A DNA stretch of 64,000 nucleotides from Skermanella sp. TT6 (GCF_016653635.2 NZ_CP067420.1:508501-572500); one strand, 5' to 3'. Shown: positions 33,281 to 46,186, counted from the stretch's first letter. Notes: generated by a model from the sequence alone, not told the origin. Numbers and translations: made by a program.

Positions 33281-34207
33281 TCAGGGCAACAGCAACTTCT
33301 GGGCGACCGCCCGAAGCTCTCCGAAGGGGGCGGCCTCCGGCCCCAGCTCCAGCGGGCCGGCGCGGCGGATGCCTTCGCGGCCGAACCGCTCGCGGACCGC
33401 CTCGGCCAGCCACATCCGCGCCTGGGCATGGCGCAGGCCCTTCAGGCGCCCGGTCCCGGCCAGCCAGGCGGCATGCCGGTCCAGGGTGGCGATCAGCTCG
33501 CCGAGGCCCTGGCGCTGCTGAACGGACAAGGCCAGAACCGGGACCTCCCAGCCGCCGCGCGCCTCCTCGGCGAGGCTGAGCGCGCCGCGCACGTCGGCGC
33601 GGGCCCGTTCCGCCGCGGCTCCCATGTCGGCCTTGGTCACGACGACGATGTCCGGGATCTCGACGATGCCGGCCTTCATGAATTGCAGGCTGTCGCCCGA
33701 CCCGGGCTGGACGCAGAACACCACCGTGTCGGCCGTGCCGGCGATATCGGTCTCCGACTGGCCGACGCCCACCGTCTCGATCAGCACGATGTCGTAGACG
33801 GCCCGCATCAGCACCATGGCGGCGACCGTAAGCCCCGCCAGCCCGCCCAGCCGGTCGCGCGCCGCCATGGAGCGGACGAAGCAGCCGGCGTCCTCCGGGT
33901 CGGTGCCCAGGCGGGTGCGGTCGCCCAGCAGGGCGCCGCCGCTGCGCCTGGACGACGGATCGACCGCGATGCAGCCGACCGTCTTCCCCGACCGGCGGTA
34001 CTCGCCGATCAGCGCGCCGGTCAGCGTCGATTTGCCGACGCCGGGCGGGCCGGTCAGCCCGATCACCTGGGCGATCGGGTCCCTGTAGGCGGAATCCAGC
34101 AGGTCCGCGGTGGCGGCGCCGTCGGGATCGCGCTCGATCCCGGCCAGCGCCGCCGCCAGGGCCGCCTTCTCTCCGCGCGCCAGCGCGTCGCGGAGCTTGG
34201 CCAGCAC
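33281..34207 (-). CDS. meaB: Methylmalonyl-CoA mutase-associated GTPase (MeaB/ArgK)
   Basis: 308-aa G3E P-loop GTPase that protects and loads B12-dependent methylmalonyl-CoA mutase. Walker A GPPGVGKSTL, switch regions AVDPSSRRSGGALLGDRTR and ETVGVGQSETD, and base-recognition TKAD are all intact. There is no ATG; a GTG at 34207, 5 bases after the ppdK stop, fits best and implies translational coupling to ppdK. The mutase genes are not in the window, so this placement behind ppdK is unusual for the family. Confidence 0.92.
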   Translation of the reverse strand: MLAKLRDALARGEKAALAAALAGIERDPDGAATADLLDSAYRDPIAQVIGLTGPPGVGKSTLTGALIGEYRRSGKTVGCIAVDPSSRRSGGALLGDRTRLGTDPEDAGCFVRSMAARDRLGGLAGLTVAAMVLMRAVYDIVLIETVGVGQSETDIAGTADTVVFCVQPGSGDSLQFMKAGIVEIPDIVVVTKADMGAAAERARADVRGALSLAEEARGGWEVPVLALSVQQRQGLGELIATLDRHAAWLAGTGRLKGLRHAQARMWLAEAVRERFGREGIRRAGPLELGPEAAPFGELRAVAQKLLLP

Positions 34208-34212
34208 GGCCG

Positions 34213-36906
<2,694 letters not shown>

Positions 36907-37051
36907 GGTGCTCCCCGGTAACTCCTGTGATGGACTCAAATACTGGATTGGCCGTGGTTAACAATTACCCCGGCAAAATGCTCCAGGACTATTCCGCGAG
37001 TTGTTGGGCGGATCATGGCTTTGCATATGATCCTATGCGAACCGTCACGCC

Positions 37052-39145
37052 TCAGCCCTCTATCCTGGAGAAATCCGCGATCCGATTCAAGGTCGCGGGA
37101 ATCTGGCTCAGGAGACGCAGACGGTTTACTCGGAGGGGGGGCTGGTCGGCATTGACCGTCACCTTGTCGAAGAAGGCGTCCACCGGCGCACGGAGCGCCG
37201 CCAGCGCGCCCATGCAGCCGGCGAAGTCCTCCGTGGCCAGCAGGGGCACCGCGGCGCGCTCGGCTTCGGCCAGCGCCTGGAACAGGGCCTTCTCCTCGGG
37301 CTGCTCCAGCAGGCCGGCCTCGGGCGCGCCGCCGTGGCCGGTCCCGTCCTTCTTCTCCTCGATCCGGACGATGTTGGTGGCCCGCCGGTAGGCGGTCAGC
37401 AGGTTGGCGCCGTCGTCGGTGCCCAGGAAGCCCTGGAGCGCCTGGACCCGCGACAGCAGGCGGACGAGGTCGTCCTCCCCGCCGAGCGCGAACACGGCGT
37501 CGACCAGGTCGTGGCGGACGCCCCGGTCGCGCAGCACGACCTTCAGCCGGTCGGCGAAGAAGTCCAGCAGCTGCGGCCCGACCTGGGCGGCCGGCACCAG
37601 CTTCTCGGCCCGGTAGAGCCCGTGGGCGATGTCGAACGCGCGGCCCAGGTCCATCCGCAGCCCGTTGTCCACGATCAGGCGGATCAGGCCGAGCGCTGCG
37701 CGCCGCAGCGCGTAGGGGTCCTTGGAGCCGGTCGGCCGCTCGTCGATCGCGAAGAACCCGACCAGGGTGTCCAGCTTGTCGGCCAGCGCCACGGCGACGC
37801 TGACCGGCGCCGTCGGGCAGCGGTCGTTGGGGCCCAGCGGCTTGTAGTGCTCGGCCACGGCGTCGGCGACCTCGGGGGCCAGCCCCTCGCCCAGCGCGTA
37901 GTAGCGGCCCATCACGCCCTGGAGCTCCGGGAACTCCCCGACCATGCCGGACACCAGGTCGGCCTTGGCGAGCCTGGCGGCCAGCCGCGCCCGGTCGGGA
38001 TCGCAGCCCGGCACGAAGGCGGCCAGTTCGGCGGCCAGGGTCTCCAGCCGGCTGACCTTCTCCGCGACGGTGCCGAGCCGGGCGTGGAAGATCACCGACT
38101 CGAGCGCCGGGACCCGCTCCTCCAGCCTGACCTTGCGGTCCTGCTCCCAGAAGAACTTGGCGTCGGACAGCCGGGCGCGCAGCACGCGCTCGTTGCCGGC
38201 GATCACCGCCGCCCCGCCGTCCGACGTGACCATGTTGGCGACCACCACGAAGCGCGGCGCCAGCGCGCCGGTCGCGTCGGTCGTGGCGAAATATTTCTGG
38301 TGGGTCCGCATGGAGGTGGTCAGCACCTCCGGCGGGACGTCCATGAACTGCCGGTCGATGGCGCCGCTCAGCACGACCGGCCACTCGACCAGCCCGGTGA
38401 CCTCGTCCAGCAATCCCTCGTCCGGCGCCACCACAAGGCCGTGGGCGCCCGCGGCCTCCGCCGCGTCGGACGCGATCCTGGCCCGGCGCTCGTCCCTGGA
38501 CAGGATCACGTGGGCGGACCGCAGGCCCTCGCGGTACTGCTCGAAGCTGCGGGCCTCGACCACGGCGTCGGGGGAGAGGAAGCGGTGCCCCCGGGTGGCG
38601 TCGACGAATGTCAGGGTTCCCAGCCCGCCCCCCAGATCGAACGACCCTTCCACCGCCTTGCCGTCGAATACCGCCAGGACATGGTGCAGCGGACGGACCC
38701 AGCGGAAGCCGCCGGTCGCCCAGCGCATGCTCTTGGGCCAGGGCAGCTCGCGGATCGTCTCGGCGATCAGGCCGGGCAGCACCTCGGCGGTGGCGCGGCC
38801 GGGCTTCTCCACCACGGCGAACCAGAACGACCCCTTGCCGGTGTCGCGCTGCTCGCACTGGTCCAGGCTGGACAGGCCGGCACCGCGCAGGAAGCCGGCG
38901 ACCGCCTGCTCGGGTGAGCCGACGCGCGGTCCCTTGCGTTCCTCCCGGACGTCGGCGGTGCGCCCGGCCAAGCCCTCCACCACCAGCGCCAGCCGGCGCG
39001 GGGTCGAATGGGCTTCGCTCGCGGCGGCCTGAAGGCCGGCCGCCTCCAGCTTGGCGGTGACGAGACGCTGGAGATCCTCGGCCGCGCGGGCTTGCATGCG
39101 GGCCGGGATGTCCTCGGAGAACAGTTCGATCAGGAGCTGGGGCAT
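37052..39145 (-). CDS. glyS: Glycyl-tRNA synthetase beta subunit
   Basis: 697 aa, normal length. Begins PQLLIELFSEDIPARMQARA and shows the beta-subunit blocks STPRRLALVVEGL, RPLHHVLAVFDG, EVLTTSMRTHQKYFA and the HD-like and anticodon-binding C-terminal portions (VALADKLDTLVGFFAI, GSKDPYALRRAALGLIR). It works as an alpha2beta2 complex with GlyQ, which is 16 bp upstream on the same strand. Confidence 0.97.
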   Translation of the reverse strand: MPQLLIELFSEDIPARMQARAAEDLQRLVTAKLEAAGLQAAASEAHSTPRRLALVVEGLAGRTADVREERKGPRVGSPEQAVAGFLRGAGLSSLDQCEQRDTGKGSFWFAVVEKPGRATAEVLPGLIAETIRELPWPKSMRWATGGFRWVRPLHHVLAVFDGKAVEGSFDLGGGLGTLTFVDATRGHRFLSPDAVVEARSFEQYREGLRSAHVILSRDERRARIASDAAEAAGAHGLVVAPDEGLLDEVTGLVEWPVVLSGAIDRQFMDVPPEVLTTSMRTHQKYFATTDATGALAPRFVVVANMVTSDGGAAVIAGNERVLRARLSDAKFFWEQDRKVRLEERVPALESVIFHARLGTVAEKVSRLETLAAELAAFVPGCDPDRARLAARLAKADLVSGMVGEFPELQGVMGRYYALGEGLAPEVADAVAEHYKPLGPNDRCPTAPVSVAVALADKLDTLVGFFAIDERPTGSKDPYALRRAALGLIRLIVDNGLRMDLGRAFDIAHGLYRAEKLVPAAQVGPQLLDFFADRLKVVLRDRGVRHDLVDAVFALGGEDDLVRLLSRVQALQGFLGTDDGANLLTAYRRATNIVRIEEKKDGTGHGGAPEAGLLEQPEEKALFQALAEAERAAVPLLATEDFAGCMGALAALRAPVDAFFDKVTVNADQPPLRVNRLRLLSQIPATLNRIADFSRIEG

Positions 39146-39161
39146 GGTTTCCGGCGGTCTG

Positions 39162-40082
39162 TCAGGAGGTCGGGCCGGCGGCGGATGGGATCGTTGCCGG
39201 GGTCGATGCCGGCAATCCCGCCAGCCAAGCCTCGCAGCAGCCCTTGGCGAGCGTCCGGACGCGGCCGATATAGGCGGCCCGCTCGACCACGCTGATCACG
39301 CCGCGCGCATCCAGCAGGTTGAACAGGTGGCTCGCCTTGATGCACTGGTCATAGGCGGGCAGGGCCAGCCGGGCGTCCAGCAGCATCCGGCACTCCGCCT
39401 CGGCGTCCTTGAAATGCCGGAGCAGCCGGTCGGTGTCGGCATATTCGAAGTTGAAGGTGGAGAACTCCACCTCCGCCCGCTTGAAGACGTCGCCGTAGCG
39501 GACGCCGGCGCCGTTGAAGTCCAGGTCGTAGACGTTCTCGACGCCCTGGACATACATGGCGAGCCGTTCCAGGCCGTAGGTCAGCTCGACCGCGACCGGG
39601 TCGCACTCGATGCCGCCGACCTGCTGGAAATAGGTGAACTGGGTGACCTCCATGCCGTCGCACCAGACCTCCCAGCCCAGGCCCCAGGCGCCCAGCGTCG
39701 GGCTCTCCCAGTCGTCCTCGACGAACCGGATGTCGTGCAGCGCGGGGTCGATCCCCAGGGCGTACAGGCTCTTCAGGTACAGGTCCTGCGCGTCGGCCGG
39801 CGACGGCTTCAGGATCACCTGGAACTGGTAGTAATGCTGCAAGCGGTTGGGATTCTCGCCGTAACGGCCGTCCTTGGGCCGGCGCGACGGCTGGACATAG
39901 GCCGCGCGCCAGTCCTGCGGCCCCAGCGCCCGCAAGGTCGTCGCCGGGTGGAACGTGCCGGCGCCGACTTCCATGTCGTAGGGCTGGAGGATGACGCAGC
40001 CCTGTTCCGCCCAGAAATTCTGGAGCTTCAGGATCAGCCCCTGGAAGCTGAGGGGCCGTGTCGCCGCGCTTGCAGGCGCCAT
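39162..40082 (-). CDS. glyQ: Glycyl-tRNA synthetase alpha subunit
   Basis: 306-aa class II synthetase catalytic subunit. [19 protein letters not shown] then [19 protein letters not shown] and [19 protein letters not shown] are the diagnostic motifs; [13 protein letters not shown] is motif 3. First gene of the glyQ-glyS-ppdK-meaB cluster. Confidence 0.97.
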   Translation of the reverse strand: MAPASAATRPLSFQGLILKLQNFWAEQGCVILQPYDMEVGAGTFHPATTLRALGPQDWRAAYVQPSRRPKDGRYGENPNRLQHYYQFQVILKPSPADAQDLYLKSLYALGIDPALHDIRFVEDDWESPTLGAWGLGWEVWCDGMEVTQFTYFQQVGGIECDPVAVELTYGLERLAMYVQGVENVYDLDFNGAGVRYGDVFKRAEVEFSTFNFEYADTDRLLRHFKDAEAECRMLLDARLALPAYDQCIKASHLFNLLDARGVISVVERAAYIGRVRTLAKGCCEAWLAGLPASTPATIPSAAGPTS

Positions 40083-40212
40083 GTTCGCTCACACTTTATG
40101 ATTATGTTGCAGTGCGTGGACGATACGCGGGCAGTCTGGCGGAATCAAGTGCAGGAGGCGGTGCGTCGGAGCCGGCGTCGCACGACGGGCGAACGGCAAA
40201 GGGCCGCATCAT

Positions 40213-40282
40213 CCACAGATGAACGCAGATGGACACGGACAGGATCGAGAAAACATCCGTGCCCATCTGCGTTCATCTGTGG
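40213..40282. repeat. 27-bp inverted repeat upstream of glyQ
   Basis: CCACAGATGAACGCAGATGG... at 40213-40239 is complementary to 40256-40282 with a single mismatch and a 16-nt loop. It lies in the 220-bp gap between the zinc-ribbon protein gene and glyQ. The sequence type (ATGAACGCAGATGG) is a widely scattered bacterial palindrome in my recollection. Confidence 0.8.
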
Positions 40283-40302
40283 ACAAACAACAGGAATCCC
40301 CC

Positions 40303-40542
40303 TCACCGGTAAGGGCAGTCCGGGCGGCCGCAGGCGCTGGTCTTGGTGGCCGACACGTAGACGCCGCAGGAGGCGCAGCGGACCATCTCCTGGGCGTCGC
40401 GGGGACGCGGGCGGGGCAGCCCGGCCTCGCGGCGGGCCTGCATCTCGCGCTTCGCCTTGGCGATCGCCTGGGTTCGGGCGACGAACTTGAAGCCGAACCA
40501 TACGGCGGCGATCAGCAGGACGAGGGTGAGGAATTTCAGCAT
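40303..40542 (-). CDS. Small membrane-anchored zinc-ribbon protein (PP0621-like)
   Basis: 79 aa: one N-terminal helix (LKFLTLVLLIAAVWFGFKFV), a basic linker, and a C-terminal four-cysteine knuckle (CASCGVYV then ACGRPDCPYR), i.e. C-x2-C and C-x4-C. This layout matches the PP0621 family of unknown function. It follows thiG by 51 bp on the same strand but need not be functionally linked to thiamine synthesis. Confidence 0.75.
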   Translation of the reverse strand: MLKFLTLVLLIAAVWFGFKFVARTQAIAKAKREMQARREAGLPRPRPRDAQEMVRCASCGVYVSATKTSACGRPDCPYR

Positions 40543-40593
40543 GCTTCCTCTTAGTGCCCCCGCCCATGCGGGTCAAGCCGGGTGCCGGTCAAG

Positions 40594-41412
<819 letters not shown>

Positions 41413-41634
41413 TCAGCCGCCGGAGAAGGGGCGGACGATCTCCAGGTCGTCGCCTTCGGCCAGGGCCGTGTCGGCCCAGCGGCCGGCCGGGACGACCTCG
41501 CCGTTCAGCGCGACGGCGACGCCGCGGGCTCCGGGAACGACCCCCTTCCCGCGCAGCAGGGCGTCGAGCGTCGGGGCCGCCAGCGGCTCGCGCCGGCCGT
41601 TCACCTGGATATGCCGGGGGACATGCGGGGTCAT
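41413..41634 (-). CDS. thiS: Sulfur carrier protein ThiS
   Basis: 73-aa ubiquitin-fold sulfur carrier ending in the required Gly-Gly (EIVRPFSGG). The core GVAVALNGEVVPAGRWADT is typical. Its ATG overlaps the thiO stop in an ATGA arrangement. The N-terminus is slightly longer than in E. coli ThiS. Confidence 0.92.
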   Translation of the reverse strand: MTPHVPRHIQVNGRREPLAAPTLDALLRGKGVVPGARGVAVALNGEVVPAGRWADTALAEGDDLEIVRPFSGG

Positions 41635-42842
41635 CGAGGTTCCTTCCCACTCTGCGGGCGGCCTGGCGCCGCTCTCTTGACGAATCGATCGATGCCGAAC
41701 GGGCGGATGACGTCGGCGGTCCGCCCGGTCAGGATATGGTCGGAGACGGCGTCGGCGGTGACCGGGGTCAGCAGGATGCCGTTCCGATGGTGGCCGGTCG
41801 CCAGGACCAGCCCGTCCAGCGCCGAAGGCCCCAGGATGGGCGCGTCGTCGCGCGAGCCGGGGCGGAATCCCACCCACAGCTCGTCGATCGGCAGTTCCTC
41901 GACACCCGGCAGGGCCCGCCAGGCGCCTTCGAGCAGGGACATGACGCCGCCCGCGGTCAGGTCGGTGTCGAACCCGCGCTCCTCCACCGTGGCGCCGATC
42001 ACCAGCCGCCCGTCGCGGCGCGGCACCAGGTAGACGCCGGGGGTCCAGACCACGTGGCGCAGCAGCGGCTCGCGCGGGTCCATCCGCAGGGCCGCCATCT
42101 GGCCCTTGACCGGCCGGACCGGCGGCCGGGCGTCGTCGGGCAGGCCCGGGACCGTGCGAGACCAGGCGCCGGCCGCCAGCACGGTGACGTCGGCCCGGTG
42201 CGCCTCCCCTCCGGCCGCCAGCACGCCGGCGGCGCGCCCGCCCTCGACCAGGATCTCCTCGACCGGGACATGTTCGTGCAGGCGCCCGCCGGCCCGCTCG
42301 AAGGCGGTGCGGAGGGCCAGGGCGACCTTCCGGTTGTCCACCTGGTGGTCGCGCGGGCTCAGGATCGCCGCGGCCGTGCCGGCGTGAAGATAGGGCTCGC
42401 GGCGCTTGACCTCGGCCCCGGTCAGCCATTCGTGGCCGAGCCCCAGGCTCTTCTGGAGGTCGAAATTGAAGCGCAGGCGCGCCACGTCGTCGGCGTTCAG
42501 CGCCACCACCAGGGTGCCCTCGGTGCGCAGCTCGACGTCGATTCCGGAGGCGGCCTGAAGCTCCTCGGCGAAGCCCGGCCACAGGTCCTGGCTGTGCCGG
42601 TTAAGCGGCAGCTGGCCTTCCTCGCCGGGCTCGACCTCGACCCCGGCCGCCAGCATGCCGGCGGCGGCATGGCTCGCCCCGCGTCCCGCCTCGCCCTTGT
42701 CGAAGATCTCGACCCGGCACCCGGCGGCGGCAAGGCGCCAGCCGATGCCGAGGCCGACCACGCCGGCGCCGACGATGGCGACCGAGGGGCGGTCGGACCG
42801 CAGGCCGGTCGAAAATTCGGAAACGGATCGCGCTGTCGTCAT
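41631..42842 (-). CDS. thiO: Glycine oxidase ThiO
   Basis: 403-aa FAD-dependent oxidase that makes the dehydroglycine used by ThiG. Dinucleotide motif VAIVGAGVVGLGIGWRL, the FAD segment GASHAAAGMLAAG, and the C-terminal GLVLATGHHRNGILLTPVTA are diagnostic of the DAO/ThiO group. The first gene after the TPP riboswitch. Use of ThiO, not ThiH, implies aerobic thiazole synthesis. Confidence 0.93.
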   Translation of the reverse strand: MTTARSVSEFSTGLRSDRPSVAIVGAGVVGLGIGWRLAAAGCRVEIFDKGEAGRGASHAAAGMLAAGVEVEPGEEGQLPLNRHSQDLWPGFAEELQAASGIDVELRTEGTLVVALNADDVARLRFNFDLQKSLGLGHEWLTGAEVKRREPYLHAGTAAAILSPRDHQVDNRKVALALRTAFERAGGRLHEHVPVEEILVEGGRAAGVLAAGGEAHRADVTVLAAGAWSRTVPGLPDDARPPVRPVKGQMAALRMDPREPLLRHVVWTPGVYLVPRRDGRLVIGATVEERGFDTDLTAGGVMSLLEGAWRALPGVEELPIDELWVGFRPGSRDDAPILGPSALDGLVLATGHHRNGILLTPVTADAVSDHILTGRTADVIRPFGIDRFVKRAAPGRPQSGKEPR

Positions 42843-42849
42843 GGGGGGC

Positions 42850-42935
42850 TCCCTTCGTCGGCATTATCCGAACAGGTTCGATGGGTATGATCTCAGCCGG
42901 CCCCTCGAAGGACCGGCACCCCAGCCAGATTTTCC
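42850..42935 (-). promoter_or_regulatory. TPP riboswitch (THI element)
   Basis: Read on the minus strand, the conserved blocks appear in order: GGGGTGCC, the P3-side GGCTGAGA followed by CATACCC, then GAACCTGTTCGGATAATGCC. It ends a few bases before the thiO start, so it probably sequesters the ribosome site when thiamine pyrophosphate is bound and controls thiOSG. Confidence 0.95.
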
Positions 42936-43022
42936 GGACTCGCGTCCAGGGTCGCGACTATGCGGCATGCCCCGGTATGACCGCAAGGCTTATCGGGCAG
43001 CCGCCCAGCCCGAGTGCCGGCG

Positions 43023-43901
43023 CTACAGGCCGAAGCGGGACCACATCGCGCGGTCCTCGACGGCATTGACCAGGGCGCCCGCCAGATCGTCGGCGAGGCC
43101 GGACGGGGTCAGGCCGGACGGGGTCAGGCCGGACAGCGCCGCTTCCGTCCGGATGCGGCTTCGCCACCAGCGGCGCTCGCCATGGACCAGCCGCAGGTTG
43201 ACCTTTTCGCCGAAGCGGTCGCGCATGACCGAGCGCAGGTCGCCGAGCCCGTCGACCAGCCCCAGGTCCAGCGCCTTGGCGCCGGTCCAGAATTCCCCCG
43301 AGAACAGGTCCTCGTCGGTCCCCTTCAGGCGGTCGCCGCGCCGGCCGCGGACCATGGCCTTGAAGGCGTCGTGGATCTCCGCCTGGATGGCCTTCAGCCG
43401 GACGATGTCCTCGTCCCGCTCGGGCTGGAACGGGTCGAGCATGGCCTTCCGGGTGCCGGAGGTATGCACCCGCCGCTCGATCCCGTAGCGGGCGATCAGG
43501 TCCTGGAAGCCGAAGCCAGCGGAAACCACGCCGATCGAGCCGATGATCGAGCTGGGATCGGCGTAGATCTCGTCGGCGGCGCAGGCCAGCCAGTAGCCGC
43601 CCGATGCGGCGACGTCCTCCGCGAAGGCGAAGACCGGCACCTTCTTCTCGTCCGCCAGCTGGCGGATGCGTCCCGCGACCAGGGCGGACTGGACCGGTGA
43701 GCCTCCGGGCGAATTGACCTGGAGCGCCACGGCCTGCTGGCCGGGAACGGAGAAGGCGCGCTGGATGGCGGGCGCCAGGGCCGCCAGGGTGATTCCCGGG
43801 CGGAAAGCCCCGCCGGCGCCGATGACGCCGGACAGCCGGAGAACGGAAACGGTGGGGGCGGGCTTGCGACCGAAGGCGGTCATGATACGGCGGATCAGCA
43901 T
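43023..43901 (-). CDS. sppA: Signal peptide peptidase SppA-like S49 serine protease
   Basis: 292-aa S49 peptidase of the short (single-domain) type. VNSPGGSPVQSALVAGRI contains the oxyanion Gly-Gly, FAEDVAASGGYWLACAADE the nucleophile Ser, and SIIGSIGVVSAGFGFQDL and KAMLDPF the region of the general base Lys. The N-terminus has little hydrophobicity, so the protein may be cytoplasmic or peripheral. A 15-bp in-frame tandem repeat near the end gives GLTPSGLTPSGL. Confidence 0.87.
   Translation of the reverse strand: MLIRRIMTAFGRKPAPTVSVLRLSGVIGAGGAFRPGITLAALAPAIQRAFSVPGQQAVALQVNSPGGSPVQSALVAGRIRQLADEKKVPVFAFAEDVAASGGYWLACAADEIYADPSSIIGSIGVVSAGFGFQDLIARYGIERRVHTSGTRKAMLDPFQPERDEDIVRLKAIQAEIHDAFKAMVRGRRGDRLKGTDEDLFSGEFWTGAKALDLGLVDGLGDLRSVMRDRFGEKVNLRLVHGERRWWRSRIRTEAALSGLTPSGLTPSGLADDLAGALVNAVEDRAMWSRFGL
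43096..43134. repeat. 15-bp tandem repeat inside the S49 peptidase gene
   Basis: AGGCCGGACGGGGTC occurs at 43096-43110 and 43111-43125, with a partial third copy to 43134. Being a multiple of three, copy-number change would lengthen or shorten the C-terminal GLTPS repeat without breaking the frame. Confidence 0.85.
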
Positions 43902-43931
43902 GCCGCTTAAGATGGGGCGGGCGCCCTGATT

Positions 43932-44684
43932 TCAAAGATCCAGCGCGGCGCCGTCGCGCAGGATCGCCTGCGCCGCGCCGGTGAAGCCGCCGTCGGCCTC
44001 GTGCAGAACCAGGCCGGGCATCAGGCGGGCGGGGCTGCGGGCCCCCTTGCGCGCGGTCACCACGATGCGCCGGGCGGGCCGGCCGGCCTTGGGCCACAGC
44101 GGGACCAGGGTGATCCCGCCGAAACGGCCGCGCAGCAGGGAGATCAGGTCGTCCAGCCGGTCGGCCCGGTGGATGACGGTCAGGGTGCCGCGCGGCTTCA
44201 CCCGGCGGGCGCAGAAATCGAGCCAGGCCGCCAGGTCGGCCGCGCCCTCGCCGTGCGCCAGGGCGCGGCTTCCGTCCGGCGGCGGGGTGTGGGTGCCGGC
44301 CTCCTGGAACGGCGGGTTGGTCATCACCCGGTCGAAGGCCGTGTGGGCAAGCTCCTCCGGCGGCGCCAGCAGGTCGCCTTCCAGGATGCGGACCCTGTCC
44401 TCCAGCCCGTTGGCGCGGACATTCTCCGCCCCGAGCGCCGCGAGGCCGGGCTGAAGCTCCAGTCCGGTGACATCGGCGCCGGGAACCCGCGCCGCCAGGC
44501 ACAGCGTGGCGGCGCCCACGCCCGCGCCGACGTCGAGCACCCGGTCGCCCGCCGCGGCGGGCGTCGCCGCCGCCAGCAGCACCGGGTCGATCGCGGCGCG
44601 ATAGCCCCGGGCCGGCTGCATCAGGGCGACCCGGCCGCCCAGCAGTCGGTCCGCGGTCCGGCCGTCGCCTTCAGTCGGGGGCAA
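43932..44684 (-). CDS. TrmN6-like tRNA1(Val) A37 N6-methyltransferase
   Basis: 250-aa SAM-dependent methyltransferase. Motif I VLDVGAGVGAATLCLA, acidic strand TGLELQPGLAALG, and the N6-adenine type catalytic NPPF in RVMTNPPFQEAGTH. This matches the COG4123 (YfiC/TrmN6) family. It overlaps the upstream DUF2007 gene by 14 bp and is probably co-translated with it. Exact tRNA target is inferred from family. Confidence 0.85.
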   Translation of the reverse strand: MPPTEGDGRTADRLLGGRVALMQPARGYRAAIDPVLLAAATPAAAGDRVLDVGAGVGAATLCLAARVPGADVTGLELQPGLAALGAENVRANGLEDRVRILEGDLLAPPEELAHTAFDRVMTNPPFQEAGTHTPPPDGSRALAHGEGAADLAAWLDFCARRVKPRGTLTVIHRADRLDDLISLLRGRFGGITLVPLWPKAGRPARRIVVTARKGARSPARLMPGLVLHEADGGFTGAAQAILRDGAALDL

Positions 44685-44886
44685 GGTGGCCCGCCTCCTC
44701 CAGGATCCGGCGGGCCGCGGCGTAATCCTCCTCCGCCACCATCAGGCGCCGCGGGATGGCGCCGATGCTGCCTTCCAGGATGCTGGTGTAGGTGTCGAGC
44801 ACGACGGCCTCTATGCCGGCATCGGCCAGCAGGGCCGTCAGCCACGAGAGCAGCACCGGATCGACCGTGCGCAGGAGTTCCTTCAT
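44671..44886 (-). CDS. DUF2007 family protein
   Basis: 71 aa. MKELLRTVDPVLLSWLTALL, then DAGIEAVVLDTYTSILEGS and RRLMVAEEDYAAARRIL are the DUF2007 alpha/beta fold. The start at 44886 has GGAGAGA 7-13 bases upstream. Often annotated as a putative PII-like signal-transducing protein; the true function is unknown. Confidence 0.88.
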   Translation of the reverse strand: MKELLRTVDPVLLSWLTALLADAGIEAVVLDTYTSILEGSIGAIPRRLMVAEEDYAAARRILEEAGHLAPD

Positions 44887-45068
44887 CGATATCTCTCCGG
44901 AAGGCGGGCGGAAGGGGCCGGCGAACCTGTCCCCGCCTGCGAATAGCACGGCGGAGGGGCCATGGAAACGGCAGGCCGCCGCGGCTCCGCGTGCGGCGAT
45001 TTTGACAGCGCACTTGACCAGCGAAGTCCTGTCCTTATGCTCGCTAGCGATTCGTGCCCTGCCACGCC

Positions 45069-46106
45069 ATGCTGGAGACCAAATTGGCGGTCGTCACCAA
45101 CCTCAGCCTGAAACGATCAAACCCCGACGTGAACGCACTCGATAAGCTGACGGACCTGGTCGCCGACGACCTCAAGGCCTGCAACACCCTGATCATCGAC
45201 CGGATGCAGTCGCCGGTCGAGCTGATCCCGCAACTCGCCGGATACATCATCGCGGCGGGCGGGAAGCGGCTCCGCCCGGTGCTGACGCTCGCCTCGGCCC
45301 GGCTGTGCGGCTACGAGGGGACCCGGCACCAGGCGCTCGCCGCCTGCGTCGAGTTCATCCACACCGCCACCCTGCTCCACGACGACGTGGTGGACGAGAG
45401 CGACCTGCGCCGGGGACTGGCGTCCGCCAACGCGGTGTTCGGCAACAAGGCGAGCGTTCTGGTCGGGGACTTCCTGTTCAGCCGCTCCTTCCAGCTGATG
45501 GTCGAGGACGGCTCGCTCGAGGTGCTGCGCATCCTGTCCCACGCCTCCGCGGTCATCGCGGAGGGCGAGGTGCTCCAGCTCACCACCTCCAACGACACCG
45601 GCACCAGCGAGCAGGCCTACCTGGACGTCATCCGCGCCAAGACGGCGGAGCTGTTCGCCGCCGCCTGCCAGATCGGCGCGGTGGTGGCGTCGCGCCCGGC
45701 GGTGGAGGGCGACGCCCTGTTCGCCTACGGGCTCAACCTCGGCATCGCGTTCCAGCTGGTCGACGACGTGCTGGACTATTCGGCCCTGCAGGCCCGGCTG
45801 GGCAAGACGGTCGGCGACGATTTCCGCGAGGGCAAGATCACCCTGCCGGTGATCCTGGCCTACCGCCGCGGCAGCGACGAGGACCGTGCCTTCTGGCACC
45901 GCACCGTCGAGGAGATGGAGCAGGGCGACGGCGACCTGGACCGCGCCATCGCGATGATGAACCAGCTCGGAACGCTGCGCGACACCGTGGAGCGCGCCCG
46001 GCACTACGGCGCCATCGCCCGCGACTCCCTCGGCATCTTCCCCGACGGGCCGGAGAAGCGCGCCCTGCTGGACGTCATCGACTTCGTGATCGACCGGGAG
46101 TTCTGA
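45069..46106 (+). CDS. ispB: Long-chain polyprenyl diphosphate synthase (octa-/decaprenyl)
   Basis: 345-aa all-trans prenyltransferase that makes the ubiquinone side-chain precursor. First aspartate-rich motif LLHDDVVDESDLRRG, second FQLVDDVLDYSA, and GGKRLRPVLTLASARL for IPP binding. Small residues before the first motif (FIHTATL) fit a long-chain product. The ATG at 45069 is chosen; a GTG 15 bases upstream is possible. Its product is used by UbiA at 52572. Chain length cannot be read from sequence alone. Confidence 0.92.
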   Translation: MLETKLAVVTNLSLKRSNPDVNALDKLTDLVADDLKACNTLIIDRMQSPVELIPQLAGYIIAAGGKRLRPVLTLASARLCGYEGTRHQALAACVEFIHTATLLHDDVVDESDLRRGLASANAVFGNKASVLVGDFLFSRSFQLMVEDGSLEVLRILSHASAVIAEGEVLQLTTSNDTGTSEQAYLDVIRAKTAELFAAACQIGAVVASRPAVEGDALFAYGLNLGIAFQLVDDVLDYSALQARLGKTVGDDFREGKITLPVILAYRRGSDEDRAFWHRTVEEMEQGDGDLDRAIAMMNQLGTLRDTVERARHYGAIARDSLGIFPDGPEKRALLDVIDFVIDREF

Positions 46107-46157
46107 TCCGGTTCGCGACTATCCGCAGTTTCGTCGGCGCATCGTGGAATTCGGCTC

Positions 46158-46186
46158 TTGCGCGGGGGCAGCCTACCCGGTATATA
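46158..46186 (+). promoter_or_regulatory. Sigma-70 promoter of tRNA-Pro
   Basis: TTGCGC (46158-46163), 17-bp spacer, TATATA (46181-46186). Spacing is ideal and the tRNA begins 38 bp downstream. Confidence 0.6.

Noticed and set aside
37334-38917. Long plus-strand open frame opposite glyS
   Set aside because: Shadow frame of a conserved synthetase gene; no ribosome site or domain.
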